Source of the DNA: Lachnospiraceae bacterium
GTDB taxonomy: Bacteria; Bacillota; Clostridia; Lachnospirales; Lachnospiraceae
Direction of reading: 5' to 3'
DNA length: 64,000 nucleotides
Assembly: GCA_910573755.1 (NCBI GenBank)
Contig: CAJTBO010000001.1
Location: 186,001-250,000, forward strand
The translations under genes were made by a program, and so were the position numbers. The first letter of the stretch is position 1, and each line of letters starts with the position of its first letter. This document shows positions 1-7,950 of this stretch, piece by piece. Below the pieces are notes generated by a model. That model was not told the DNA's origin, made no database searches, and saw only the letters and a list, made by a program, of their open reading frames with translations.

Positions 1-332
1 TCGGCACCTGATTTTGTACCGCCCAGATTAATCTCTTTGATCCTGTCGGAACCCTTTGCCAGACGGTACACATCCTCCACCGATTCGCACAGAACCAACA
101 GTTTATATTTATCCGTCACACCGGAATTCAACGCCTTAATGGAATCCTCTATGTTCTTCATAACCAGCTTTACATTGGAAGGCTTTGCCATGCGGAGCCC
201 CGCCATACGCAGTTCATCCGCCAACAGCCCGTCGCTCGCTATCAGAATACAGTCCGTCTCCAGAAACTTCAGCCACGAAAAGGCAACCTGTCCGTGGATC
301 AGCCGATGGTCTACACGTACTAATTTAATCAT
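1..332 (-). CDS. PTS mannose/fructose/sorbose-family EIIB (partial, runs off the left edge)
   Basis: Reading the minus strand from the ATG at 332 gives an open frame of about 110 residues to the window edge. It starts MIKLVRVDHRLIHGQVAFSW. The RLIHGQV motif is the phosphorylation site of mannose-family EIIB proteins, with the active histidine at residue 13. A full IIB is about 160 residues, so roughly two thirds is present. In the cell it takes phosphate from EIIA and passes it to sugar entering through IIC/IID, which presumably lie beyond the edge. The start codon overlaps the stop of the BtpA-like gene by one base (TAATG), a sign of coupled translation. The sugar cannot be told from the sequence. 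Confidence 0.9.
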   Translation of the reverse strand, partial: MIKLVRVDHRLIHGQVAFSWLKFLETDCILIASDGLLADELRMAGLRMAKPSNVKLVMKNIEDSIKALNSGVTDKYKLLVLCESVEDVYRLAKGSDRIKEINLGGTKSGA

Positions 333-1078
333 TACACTTCCTCCCTGATCTGTTTTACAATCCTCATAAATTCCGTGACATGTTCTTTGCTGACATCCCC
401 GATGTCTTTATAATTATCCTTAAAATAGCTTCCCACAATAGCCATATCGCCAATCTTCAACTGTTTTGCAGCGTTTTCTTTGGTCATACCCGCCGCAATA
501 ACAAGAGGGAAATCTCCCACCCCTGCCCGGAAAGCCTGAATCTTTTCCATAGATGTTTCCTGGCCTGTGGCATTTTCCGTTACTGCGATCGCGTCACAGC
601 GCCTCATAGCTATCTTCAGGTCTTCTTCCAGAGAATTTTCCGAGAGGAGCGGCTGATATTTAAAGCGGACACCTCCGATCAGATACGCCGTTGTCTTTTT
701 TCTGTACAGGTCAAAAAATGCCTCCAGCGTCGCCTCATCTCTGGGTTTTACATGCCCCACCACCGAATCTACCTGCATAAATTTCGCGTCATATTTCGCC
801 GCCAGTTCGAATCCCATGGCATCTACATTCAGACAATTTACCCCGTAAGGTACGTTCAGATTCCCCTGCGCCGCATAATCCAGAATTTTCTCAAGATGAT
901 AATAATTTCCATAGTAATTTTCCAACATCAGGCCGTCGATCCCGCCCTCTTCCATCAGGCGGATCTCCTCTTTAGCCTTTTCAAATATTTCCGTATCGCG
1001 CTCTCCCTTTAAGTGGATCATGCCGAGAATCGGCTTTTTCACAGGAAACAGTGATAAGATCCCATTTCTTTCCTCCAT
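332..1078 (-). CDS. BtpA/SgcQ family TIM-barrel protein
   Basis: The product is 248 residues and resembles the BtpA family (SgcQ of the E. coli sgc locus). It has the family N-terminus around PILGMIHLKG, followed by a TIM-barrel-like pattern including GIDGLMLENY near residue 45 and VIAAGMTKENA near residue 195. The biochemical role of SgcQ-type proteins is unsettled. BtpA itself was linked to photosystem I stability in cyanobacteria, but PTS-linked members are thought to act on sugars or sugar phosphates. Here it sits between IIA and IIB with overlapping stop/start codons on both sides (ATGA at 1078, TAATG at 332), so it is an integral part of the operon. A phosphosugar enzyme role is inference from context. 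Confidence 0.85.
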   Translation of the reverse strand: MEERNGILSLFPVKKPILGMIHLKGERDTEIFEKAKEEIRLMEEGGIDGLMLENYYGNYYHLEKILDYAAQGNLNVPYGVNCLNVDAMGFELAAKYDAKFMQVDSVVGHVKPRDEATLEAFFDLYRKKTTAYLIGGVRFKYQPLLSENSLEEDLKIAMRRCDAIAVTENATGQETSMEKIQAFRAGVGDFPLVIAAGMTKENAAKQLKIGDMAIVGSYFKDNYKDIGDVSKEHVTEFMRIVKQIREEV

Positions 1079-1494
1079 CAGAAATCTTCCTCCTCCTCTT
1101 CTTCTTTCAGCACAACTTGCATAATACCTTCCTTTGACGTATCCAGTATCTCCTCCACCGCCTTTTCTGTCAGCGGTACGCCCTGTGTCAGCACCTCCGC
1201 CGCCATATTAAAATTCATGCCGGCAAACAGTTTTACATTTTCACAGACCGTCAGCGTCATCAATGCATTACAAACGCTTCCCCCGAATACATCTGTCAGA
1301 ATGACAAACTCCGTATCCCTGTTGGCATTGATCTCTTTTTCCAGCTCTTCTTTGAAATCCGATGCGATCTCCCCCGGGTACAGGCTGTAAGCCCTGACAT
1401 GCTCTGCGCATTCTCCCAGAATCATTTTCAAAGAGTCCCTTAAGCCTTTTGAAAACTCTCCGTGAGAAGCCAATATTACCTGTCGTTTCTCCAC
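1078..1494 (-). CDS. PTS mannose-family EIIA
   Basis: This is a single-domain EIIA of the mannose superfamily. The motif ILASHGEFSKGL near the N-terminus carries the phosphohistidine (His11 with the start chosen here). A GG-rich segment, LTDVFGGSVCNA, near residue 70 is also typical of the fold. A longer reading starts at 1530 with MSEKK. I prefer the GTG at 1494 because an AGGAGGAGG ribosome site lies a few bases before it and the product then matches the family N-terminus. The last residues form an acidic run of seven glutamates and aspartates, which is unusual for the family. It is first in the operon IIA-BtpA-IIB and receives phosphate from HPr. Confidence 0.88.
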   Translation of the reverse strand: MEKRQVILASHGEFSKGLRDSLKMILGECAEHVRAYSLYPGEIASDFKEELEKEINANRDTEFVILTDVFGGSVCNALMTLTVCENVKLFAGMNFNMAAEVLTQGVPLTEKAVEEILDTSKEGIMQVVLKEEEEEEDF

Positions 1495-1569
1495 CTTTCT
1501 TCCTCCTCCTTCATTTTTCTTCTCACTCATTTCCCGTATTTTTTCCTGTCGAAGACATATTACATAAAT

Positions 1570-1600
1570 ATTATATTGTCTTATAATAATACAATATAAT
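1570..1600. promoter_or_regulatory. Candidate GntR operator (perfect 10-bp inverted repeat)
   Basis: ATTATATTGT at 1570-1579 and ACAATATAAT at 1591-1600 are exact reverse complements separated by 11 bases. The right arm covers the predicted -10 box of the PTS operon, so a bound protein would block transcription. The neighbouring GntR regulator is the obvious ligand; that link is inference. Confidence 0.65.
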
Positions 1601-1621
1601 ACTTTTTATTTATAAAGGCAA
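1593..1621 (-). promoter_or_regulatory. Promoter of the PTS operon
   Basis: On the minus strand TTGCCT (1616-1621) is followed after 17 bases by TATATT (1593-1598). Transcription would begin around 1585, inside the inverted repeat, and run into the EIIA gene. Confidence 0.6.
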
Positions 1622-1680
1622 TAGCAGTTTGCATATTTTTTATTTTTTGTGCATTATATACAAAAACATGTTAATTTTAT

Positions 1681-1710
1681 TAGACAAGCCTTATCCGCCT
1701 ATGGTATAAT
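1681..1710 (+). promoter_or_regulatory. Promoter of the GntR regulator gene
   Basis: TAGACA (1681-1686) and TATAAT (1705-1710) are 18 bases apart, upstream of a GAGGAGGT ribosome site and the ATG at 1738. Confidence 0.6.
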
Positions 1711-1737
1711 CGTGGTATATTTTCGAGGAGGTCATAT

Positions 1738-2454
1738 ATGGCTACACTGAAGCATCTAAGCCCTGTTACACTGAAAGAACAGCTCTACCGGGAAATTCTG
1801 ACTCAAATACAAACCGGAACCTATAAACCGGGCGATAAGATACCCACAGAACTGCAGCTCAGTGAAATGTATGATATAAGCCGCGTGACCGTCCGCCAGA
1901 CACTGGCGCGGCTGGTAGAAGAACAGATTCTGATCAAAAGAGCCGGAAAAGGCACCTTTGTTAAGGACACCCCGTTCATCGAGAACTTTTTCTCCGGCGG
2001 AAGCTTTACCGATACCTGCCTGCGTATGCATGCGGCGCCTTCCACACGGATCATTCACACGGAAATAATTCCTTCCCCCGCCAGACTTGAGAATCGGCTG
2101 GGGGATTCCGTTATCCATATCACACGGCTCCGCTGTGTAAACGAAACGCCCTGTATCGTAGAGGAAGATTATTTTTCTGCCGAAAATACTTTTTTACTGG
2201 AAAAAGACCTTACAAAAGTTTCCCTGTTCTCTCTCGTATATGAAAAAACAGGGCTTATGCCTGCCAATTCGGAAGATTTATTCCGCATCGTATATGCGAC
2301 AAAACATCAGGCAGAACTGCTCGGCTGCTCTCTCGCCCACGCGCTGCTTGAAGTTTCACAGAATGTAATGGACGCCAATAAAAAGCTGATCTATATCAAT
2401 TATCAGTATATCCTATCTGAACGCTATGTTTATGCAGTGCGTTCTGATCATTAA
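1738..2454 (+). CDS. GntR-family transcriptional regulator (HutC/UTRA type)
   Basis: The 238-residue protein has an N-terminal winged helix-turn-helix (residues about 10-78, with PGDKIPTELQLSEMYDISR and the wing motif KRAGKGTFV). A C-terminal UTRA effector domain fills residues 95-235. UTRA regulators sense small molecules, often sugar phosphates or amino-acid pathway intermediates. It is transcribed divergently from the EIIA-BtpA-EIIB operon, and the 200-bp spacer holds a perfect inverted repeat over the PTS promoter. This makes it the likely local repressor, relieved by the PTS substrate or its phosphate. A terminator follows directly, so the gene is monocistronic. Confidence 0.9.
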   Translation: MATLKHLSPVTLKEQLYREILTQIQTGTYKPGDKIPTELQLSEMYDISRVTVRQTLARLVEEQILIKRAGKGTFVKDTPFIENFFSGGSFTDTCLRMHAAPSTRIIHTEIIPSPARLENRLGDSVIHITRLRCVNETPCIVEEDYFSAENTFLLEKDLTKVSLFSLVYEKTGLMPANSEDLFRIVYATKHQAELLGCSLAHALLEVSQNVMDANKKLIYINYQYILSERYVYAVRSDH

Positions 2455-2480
2455 AAATCAGATAAAAACGCCATAAAAGA

Positions 2481-2527
2481 TTTCGGTCTTGTAAAAGCCC
2501 TATGCAGCAGCTTTTACAAGACCGAAA
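2481..2527. terminator. Bidirectional terminator hairpin
   Basis: A perfect 18-bp stem (2481-2498 with 2510-2527) closes an 11-base loop. T-rich and A-rich flanks allow it to serve both the GntR gene and the ribokinase gene, which converge here. Confidence 0.85.
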
Positions 2528-2580
2528 ATAAAATTTTTAGTACTATTTTTCTGCAGGATAAAACAAAAGCACAAATACTT

Positions 2581-3468
2581 TTACAAAGATGCCATAACTT
2601 CTTCCCTTGAAGGAATAGAGGGTGATGCCCCCTTTCCTGTCACAGTAATGGAAGATGCTTTCGCACTCATTCTCAAAATATCCGGTATCGGCATATTTTC
2701 CAGAATCCCGGAAATAAAGTATCCTGTAAAAGTATCGCCTGCCGCCGTTGTATCTACGGCTTTTACAGGAAAAATCGGCTGATGGAACCTTGCGCCGGAA
2801 ACGTCCGCATACATAGCGCCGTCCCAGCCAAGTGTCAGTACGATCTTTGCCTTCGGATATTTTCCCAACATTATATTGATAATCTCCTCCGGCTCCTTCT
2901 TTCCACTAAGCTGCCCGCCTTCAATTTCATTCAAGATGAAATATGTAACTTTTGACATATCACAGTTATCCAGCCTGCAGTCAAACGGAGAAGGGTTCAG
3001 GATAATGATCATACCTTTCTCATATGCTCTGTCAATGATATAACTTAAACTGCTGATTTCATTTTGCAGAAGAAGATAATCTCCTTTTCCGAAGCTATTT
3101 AAAACTTCGTCAACAAACTCCTTATCAACTTTCTGATTGCTGCCGCCAAAAAGAAGAATACTGTTTTGGGCATTTTTGTCAATCTGGATCATCGTATGCC
3201 CGCCTTTTCCCTCCACTTTTTTAATATAATCTGTCCGGATGCCATATTCCTTGCAGACAGGCAAAAAACCATCTCCATCATCACCGATCATACCGGCGTG
3301 GTAAACATCAACACCCGCTTTTGCCAGTGCCACCGATTGATTGAATCCTTTTCCCCCGAGAAAGATTTCCATACTTTCCGATGACTGCGTTTCACCTTCC
3401 CGTGTCATGTGATCTACTTTATAAGTATAATCAACATTCAAAGAACCAAAATTTAAAACTCTGTTCAT
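2581..3468 (-). CDS. rbsK: PfkB-family sugar kinase, probable ribokinase
   Basis: The 295-residue PfkB-fold kinase carries the first family signature as GGKGFNQSVALAKAG (near residue 38) and the second as DTTAAGDTFTGYF (near residue 243), whose GD contains the catalytic aspartate. The ATG at 3468 is chosen over one at 3504 because GGAGG lies just before it and the product then begins MNRVLNFGSLNVDYTY as in ribokinases. It would phosphorylate ribose to ribose-5-phosphate. It is divergent from the DUF401 permease and shares with it two LacI-type operators. It is separated by a few kb from three nucleoside hydrolases, the enzymes that release ribose. Another furanose or nucleoside as substrate is possible. 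Confidence 0.82.
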   Translation of the reverse strand: MNRVLNFGSLNVDYTYKVDHMTREGETQSSESMEIFLGGKGFNQSVALAKAGVDVYHAGMIGDDGDGFLPVCKEYGIRTDYIKKVEGKGGHTMIQIDKNAQNSILLFGGSNQKVDKEFVDEVLNSFGKGDYLLLQNEISSLSYIIDRAYEKGMIIILNPSPFDCRLDNCDMSKVTYFILNEIEGGQLSGKKEPEEIINIMLGKYPKAKIVLTLGWDGAMYADVSGARFHQPIFPVKAVDTTAAGDTFTGYFISGILENMPIPDILRMSAKASSITVTGKGASPSIPSREEVMASL

Positions 3469-3512
3469 ATATGCCTCCTTTATTTTTTTACAAACTTTCC
3501 TCATGCCCTGTT

Positions 3513-3528
3513 GATAAAACGATATATC
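3513..3528. promoter_or_regulatory. LacI-type operator copy (14 of 16 bases)
   Basis: GATAAAACGATATATC matches the perfect palindrome GATAAAACGTTTTATC at all but two positions. It lies 45 bp upstream of the ribokinase start on that gene's promoter side. Confidence 0.55.
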
Positions 3529-3558
3529 TATTTAATGTCGCGCTAAAATCATTATGTG

Positions 3559-3574
3559 AATAAAACGTTTTATC
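3559..3574. promoter_or_regulatory. LacI-type operator copy (15 of 16 bases)
   Basis: AATAAAACGTTTTATC contains the exact 14-bp palindrome ATAAAACGTTTTAT. It abuts the -35 box of the DUF401 promoter and is centred 46 bp from the copy at 3513, about four helical turns. Confidence 0.72.
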
Positions 3575-3603
3575 TTGACTTCCCTTCATAATGAACATAT
3601 AAT
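3575..3603 (+). promoter_or_regulatory. Promoter of the DUF401 permease gene
   Basis: TTGACT (3575-3580), a 17-base spacer and TATAAT (3598-3603) form a near-consensus sigma-A promoter directly downstream of the operator palindrome. Confidence 0.75.
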
Positions 3604-3649
3604 GATTATGTTTTAAAGAAAAACAAATCGTTTATTATGAAGGGGAATT

Positions 3650-4855
3650 ATGATTACTTTGAAATTATGTCTTATTTTTTTACTGATCATTTTTCTGATC
3701 CGTTTCCGTACACCTTTATGGGGCGCTGTTACCGCCGCTACTATATTAGCAGCCATTCTCTTTAAAATGGAGCCTCTTCTTTTTCTAAATGAGGTAAAAA
3801 ATACGATATTTGGTATCGACTGCATTAAGCTGCTTCTTATCACTTACGGTTTGATCCTGCTCCAGCAGTTGATGGAAGCGCAAAATATGCTTTCTGCTGC
3901 CGAAAAGAATCTTTGCGCATTAGCTCCAAACCCAAAAGTCGGAAGTGTAATATCTCCTATTATCACGGGGCTTTTGCCTTCTCCTGCCGCTGTACTGATT
4001 GCGGGCAGCATGTTCAAAAAACGATACGAAAAAGTCCTTCCTGCCGATATAATGGCATTTATCACTACCTATTTCCGCCATATCCCGGAAGCCCTTTTAC
4101 CTGTATACACAAATATCATTTTAATTTGTGCCGTAACAGGAACACCGGAATGGAAATTTCTTCTTTTGATGCTTCCATATACCGTTTTAAATTTCCTTGT
4201 TCCATACTTTCTTTACCTGAAAAAGGCGGACATGCCGGAAACTTCCGAATATCATGATCTTCCCCGCCGTACCCTGTTTTTCCATGCATTCAAGGCTCTT
4301 TGGCCCATTTTTCTGATCATTATCCTTATTTTGTGTTTACATATCGAAACCGTCGGCGCTGTCTTTCTGACCCTGCTGTTGTTTTTACTGATAAATCGTT
4401 TTCCTTTTCAAAAGCTCTGTCATTTTCTTAAGTCATCTTTGAATTGGAATATGCTCCTTATGGTCATTACAATATTAACATTTACAAATATTTTAAGCCT
4501 GACAAAGGCACCCGATACACTCCTTGATCTCTGTCTTGGCGCTAAAATTCCTCTGTTTCTTATTTATGGAGCTATCGTATTTGGTGGCTCCATATCCAGC
4601 AACTTTACCGCTATGATACCGACAGTTTTTCCGTTAGCCGTATCCACCGTCGGCTCTCCTGTTGCCATGACCATTTATCTTGCCAGTTTGGGACATCTTG
4701 CCAACCAGCTCTGTCCGACCCACATATGCATCTCGCTCTGCGCGGAACAGTTTAAAGTATCCATCAACAACATCTTCCGCCATACTCTGCCGGTTTCGAT
4801 TATTATGTTAATGGCAACAACGCTCTTATATTTATGTATGGCAGTCATTTTCTGA
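3650..4855 (+). CDS. DUF401 family membrane permease
   Basis: The 401-residue protein is almost wholly hydrophobic, with about ten to twelve membrane spans. Family landmarks of DUF401 are visible: GLLPSPAAVLIAGSMF near residue 107, TTYFRHIPEALLPVY near residue 138, and a histidine/proline-rich segment HLANQLCPTHICISL near residue 350. The family is described only as putative transporters of the ion-transporter/GntP-like type. Its neighbours are informative: it is divergent from ribokinase and shares operators with the nucleoside ABC operon. A role in moving a nucleoside, nucleobase or ribose is therefore reasonable, but is inference. The ATG follows an AAGGGGAAT ribosome site at good spacing. 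Confidence 0.8.
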   Translation: MITLKLCLIFLLIIFLIRFRTPLWGAVTAATILAAILFKMEPLLFLNEVKNTIFGIDCIKLLLITYGLILLQQLMEAQNMLSAAEKNLCALAPNPKVGSVISPIITGLLPSPAAVLIAGSMFKKRYEKVLPADIMAFITTYFRHIPEALLPVYTNIILICAVTGTPEWKFLLLMLPYTVLNFLVPYFLYLKKADMPETSEYHDLPRRTLFFHAFKALWPIFLIIILILCLHIETVGAVFLTLLLFLLINRFPFQKLCHFLKSSLNWNMLLMVITILTFTNILSLTKAPDTLLDLCLGAKIPLFLIYGAIVFGGSISSNFTAMIPTVFPLAVSTVGSPVAMTIYLASLGHLANQLCPTHICISLCAEQFKVSINNIFRHTLPVSIIMLMATTLLYLCMAVIF

Positions 4856-4973
4856 TATCATAGTTTTCTGCATAATTTATTCTGTTTTCATCTGCAACAA
4901 AAAGGCTGCCGTATTCATCCATAACAGCTACAGGATATGTGGCTTCTGCGTTAATACGGCCGCCTTTTCTCAC
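4845..4973 (-). CDS. Possible 42-residue ORF or gene remnant after the nucleoside hydrolase
   Basis: A GTG at 4973 opens a 42-codon frame ending at 4845, inside the 3' end of the convergent DUF401 gene. The predicted peptide starts MRKGGRINAEATYPVAVMDE and has a protein-like composition. It follows the last nucleoside hydrolase of the operon by about 28 bases, with only a weak AGGAA ribosome site placed too far away. I do not recognise it. It could be a small protein, the relic of a longer gene, or chance. Confidence 0.3.
   Translation of the reverse strand: MRKGGRINAEATYPVAVMDEYGSLFVADENRINYAENYDIRK
4900..4968. repeat. Long-loop inverted repeat between convergent genes
   Basis: The 16-base arms (4900-4915 and 4953-4968) pair with one mismatch around a 37-base loop. 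A-rich and T-rich outer ends make a bidirectional terminator possible, though the loop is long for one. Confidence 0.5.
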
Positions 4974-5000
4974 ATGATAAATCTATTCCTGATACAATAA

Positions 5001-5984
5001 CTATTTTACTTCACAGTATTTAAAACAGTCGCATAAAATATCCACAAATTTAAACCGGTCGGCATTAAACGCGAAATAACTGTTCTTCTTTTCTGCAATC
5101 ACTTCTGCCCTCTGATCAATGATCGTCTGCCCCTCTCCGTATCCCGAAAGCCCGATCTCTACATGACAGTTACGAACATCAATAAGCACACTCTCATCAA
5201 TTAAGTATGCAATACAGAGCGCATCATGTACTGCTGCCGCATCCGGAACATCTAAAGGCTGCCGGGAGTTATGTACAATAATCCGCTGCTCACATTGCTC
5301 TGCCGCAAAGTTTCCGGCAAAATTATCAAGCATTCTGAACCGTTCACAGTCCTCCATTGTCACACATGCCTTATGCGTTGCATCCAATGGAACCCAGACG
5401 ATTTTCGCACCGCTCTGCACGATGATCTCAGCTGCTTCCGGATCATGCCATATATTGGCTTCCGCACAGGGCGTCAAGTTTGCTTCCTTGCTTCCGCCGC
5501 CCATAATAACAATCTGTTCAATATTATCTACGATATCCGGCGCGATCCTGAGTGCCAGCCCTAGATTGGTAAGAGGTCCCACAGGAACAAGCGTAATCTT
5601 CTCTTTCGCCTTTCTTAAATAGTCCACGTAAAAGCAGGCGGCAGGCATATCCTGCGGCACACTCTCTGCTTCCGGCAGATCAAGATGCTCCGAATGCATA
5701 ATAATCGGTTTTCCCTCATGCATAACCGGCGCAAAAGGAATCGCTTCAATATAATCATGTGTCAGATATTTTGTCATAGCTGTATCACAGCCTTTGTAAA
5801 CCGGAATATCCACTTTCATTGCATCCAGTAATCTCAATGTATTATCCGTTGTAAAATCAACACACTGATTTCCCCATGTGGTACAGATTGCTTCCACTTC
5901 AATATCAGGTGAGAGAACCGCTGCCATGATAGCAATGGCGTCATCTGAACCGGTATCCACATCAAGTATAATTTTCGTTGCCAT
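5001..5984 (-). CDS. Inosine/uridine-preferring nucleoside hydrolase (paralogue 1)
   Basis: The 327-residue protein belongs to the IunH/RihA family, which cleaves the N-glycosidic bond of nucleosides to give base and ribose. The N-terminal calcium-binding motif is present as DVDTGSDDAIAIM (residues 8-20), as are IVIMGG near residue 170 and the distal substrate-loop segment VPDAAAVHDALCI near residue 248. The usual AEFN is AEAN here, a small departure near the active site. It lies last in the nucleoside ABC operon, only five bases after a close paralogue, which points to tandem duplication. Substrate choice (purine or pyrimidine nucleoside) cannot be told. Confidence 0.88.
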   Translation of the reverse strand: MATKIILDVDTGSDDAIAIMAAVLSPDIEVEAICTTWGNQCVDFTTDNTLRLLDAMKVDIPVYKGCDTAMTKYLTHDYIEAIPFAPVMHEGKPIIMHSEHLDLPEAESVPQDMPAACFYVDYLRKAKEKITLVPVGPLTNLGLALRIAPDIVDNIEQIVIMGGGSKEANLTPCAEANIWHDPEAAEIIVQSGAKIVWVPLDATHKACVTMEDCERFRMLDNFAGNFAAEQCEQRIIVHNSRQPLDVPDAAAVHDALCIAYLIDESVLIDVRNCHVEIGLSGYGEGQTIIDQRAEVIAEKKNSYFAFNADRFKFVDILCDCFKYCEVK

Positions 5985-5989
5985 CTCTA

Positions 5990-6973
5990 TTACCTCCTTT
6001 TTAAATCCCTTGCAAACAGATCACAAAGAATATCCGCAAACTTAAACCGATCGCCGTCAAATGCATAATAACAGTTCTTATCTTCCGTATAGTACCGGCA
6101 GTCAACAATCGTCTGTCCCTCGCTGTAATCCCTAAAACCAATATCCACATGCACATGGCGGACATCTTTTAATACAGCCGGATCAATCAGATACGCAATA
6201 CAGAGAGCATCATGTACTGCTGCCGCATCCGGAACACCCAGCGGCTGAGCCGCATTATGTACAAAAATCCTCTGCTCACAGAGTTCTGCCGCAAAAATAC
6301 TTGAAGCTGTTCCTATTTCTCTGAAACGTTTGCAGTCATCCAGCGTAATACAGGCAGCATGTGTCGCATCCAGCGGAACGATCGTTACTTTCGCTCCACA
6401 ATGGATAACCCGCTGCGCTGCTTCCGGATCCTGCCAGATATTAAATTCTGCAGCCGGCGTCGTATTGGTAATATTGTATCCTCCACCCATGATAACGATC
6501 TCTTCAATTTTATCCACAATGTTTTCATCTACAAGAAGCGCTGCCGCCACATTGGTAAGCGGGCCCACCGCTACTATAGTGACCGGTTCCTTCGCTTCCC
6601 TTAAATATTTTACATAAAACTCTACTGCTCTCATGTCCTGCTCTTTTATGGTAGCCGCCGGAAGATTGAGATAGTCTTCATGGATCATGATCACTTTATC
6701 GCCGTCTTTTGCCTTACATTCCCTTCTGTCCGGCACAATATGATCGGAAGAAAGCCATTTTGCAAAAGGCGTTTTGCAACCTCTGTATACGGGAACATCC
6801 ACCCCCATCAATTCCACGACCCTCAATGTGTTTTCCGTTGTTTTATCCAGATCCTTATTGCCGACTACAGAGCATATCGCTTCTAATTGAATATCAGGGG
6901 AAAGCATTGCCGCCATAATGGCAACGGCATCATCCGATCCAGTATCCACATCAAGTATAATTTTTTTTGACAT
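5990..6973 (-). CDS. Inosine/uridine-preferring nucleoside hydrolase (paralogue 2)
   Basis: This is a second 327-residue IunH-family enzyme, clearly the sister of the downstream gene (same length, collinear motifs). It has DVDTGSDDAVAIM at residues 8-20, AAEFNIWQDPEAA near residue 184 and VPDAAAVHDALCIAY near residue 248. All calcium and ribose ligands expected for the family appear intact. It starts with ATG after an AGGAG site and follows the second permease gene by 23 bases, so it is co-transcribed with the transporter. Two paralogues side by side may divide substrates between them. Confidence 0.9.
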   Translation of the reverse strand: MSKKIILDVDTGSDDAVAIMAAMLSPDIQLEAICSVVGNKDLDKTTENTLRVVELMGVDVPVYRGCKTPFAKWLSSDHIVPDRRECKAKDGDKVIMIHEDYLNLPAATIKEQDMRAVEFYVKYLREAKEPVTIVAVGPLTNVAAALLVDENIVDKIEEIVIMGGGYNITNTTPAAEFNIWQDPEAAQRVIHCGAKVTIVPLDATHAACITLDDCKRFREIGTASSIFAAELCEQRIFVHNAAQPLGVPDAAAVHDALCIAYLIDPAVLKDVRHVHVDIGFRDYSEGQTIVDCRYYTEDKNCYYAFDGDRFKFADILCDLFARDLKRR

Positions 6974-6996
6974 CTTATATTACTCCTCTCTTTCTT

Positions 6997-7950
6997 TTAT
7001 CTCGCATCTACTTCAAACGGCTGTCCTGCCGCTCTGGGCTCTTTTGCACCGCCCTTTGCAATACCGATAATGATCAACGTCATGACATACGGCAACATCT
7101 TGTAAAAATTGGAAGGTATTCCCAGTTGATTTAAAAAGTCTATTGCAGAGTATGTGGAAGCCAGAGTCATTGCCACACTAAATAATAAGGCAGATCCCAA
7201 AATTTTAACAGGATCCCACTCCCCAAAGATCATAACCGCCAATGCCAGAAAACCATAACCCGCCACAGTTCCGTTAAAACTGATGGAATTAGGGATTACA
7301 TAAGCCAGACCTGCCAGTCCGCACAGAGCACCTGAAAGCAACACTGCGATCCAACGCATCCTGGGCACATTGATTCCCACTGATGCTGAAGCGGAAGGAT
7401 TTTCCCCACAGGACCGAAGCCTCAAACCAAACCGTGTCTTATATAACACCACTGTTGTAATGATAAAAATGGCAGCTGCAATATAAGTTGTAATATATAC
7501 TTTCTGGAAGAAGATATCACCGATGATCGGTATTTTCCCCAATACCGGTACTTCCGAGATCAAAAATGTATTATTAAAATTCATAACTGATTCACCGGTT
7601 ATCAGCCTTGCTGCAAATACCGCAAAAGCAGGCGCAAAGTTCGCAATCGCAACACCGGATATGATCTGGTTCGCCTTCAGATTGATGGACGCAAAAGCAT
7701 GGAATACAGAAATGATCACGCCTGCCACAACAGAGATCAAAATTGCTATCATAAGCTGGCCCTGTCCGCTGAGCACCAGTCCTGTCCCTTTTATAAAATA
7801 AACGCTGAAAAAAGCGCCCATGATCATCATGCCGTCAAGACCTATATTATTCACACCGCTACGGACGGAAATCATACAGCCAAGCGCCGCCAATAACAGC
7901 GGTACCGCAAAATTAAACATATGTCTTAATAAGAAAAACACCATATCCAT
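6997..7950 (-). CDS. Nucleoside ABC transporter permease (BmpD/NupC type)
   Basis: The 317-residue inner-membrane permease is of the BPD_transp_2 class, with about eight to ten hydrophobic spans. NNIGLDGMMIMGAFFS near residue 33 and RSCGENPSASASVGINV near residue 180 are hallmarks of the smaller permease in nucleoside (BMP) ABC systems. It pairs with the product of the gene immediately upstream; the ATG abuts that gene's TAG with no gap. It forms the membrane channel that the two-domain ATPase powers. Confidence 0.9.
   Translation of the reverse strand: MDMVFFLLRHMFNFAVPLLLAALGCMISVRSGVNNIGLDGMMIMGAFFSVYFIKGTGLVLSGQGQLMIAILISVVAGVIISVFHAFASINLKANQIISGVAIANFAPAFAVFAARLITGESVMNFNNTFLISEVPVLGKIPIIGDIFFQKVYITTYIAAAIFIITTVVLYKTRFGLRLRSCGENPSASASVGINVPRMRWIAVLLSGALCGLAGLAYVIPNSISFNGTVAGYGFLALAVMIFGEWDPVKILGSALLFSVAMTLASTYSAIDFLNQLGIPSNFYKMLPYVMTLIIIGIAKGGAKEPRAAGQPFEVDAR

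Noticed and set aside
3575-3603. Operator at 3559 as a CcpA cre site
   Set aside because: The flanks (AAT...ATC) lack the TG...CA ends of cre, and the sequence matches the nucleoside LacI sites much better.
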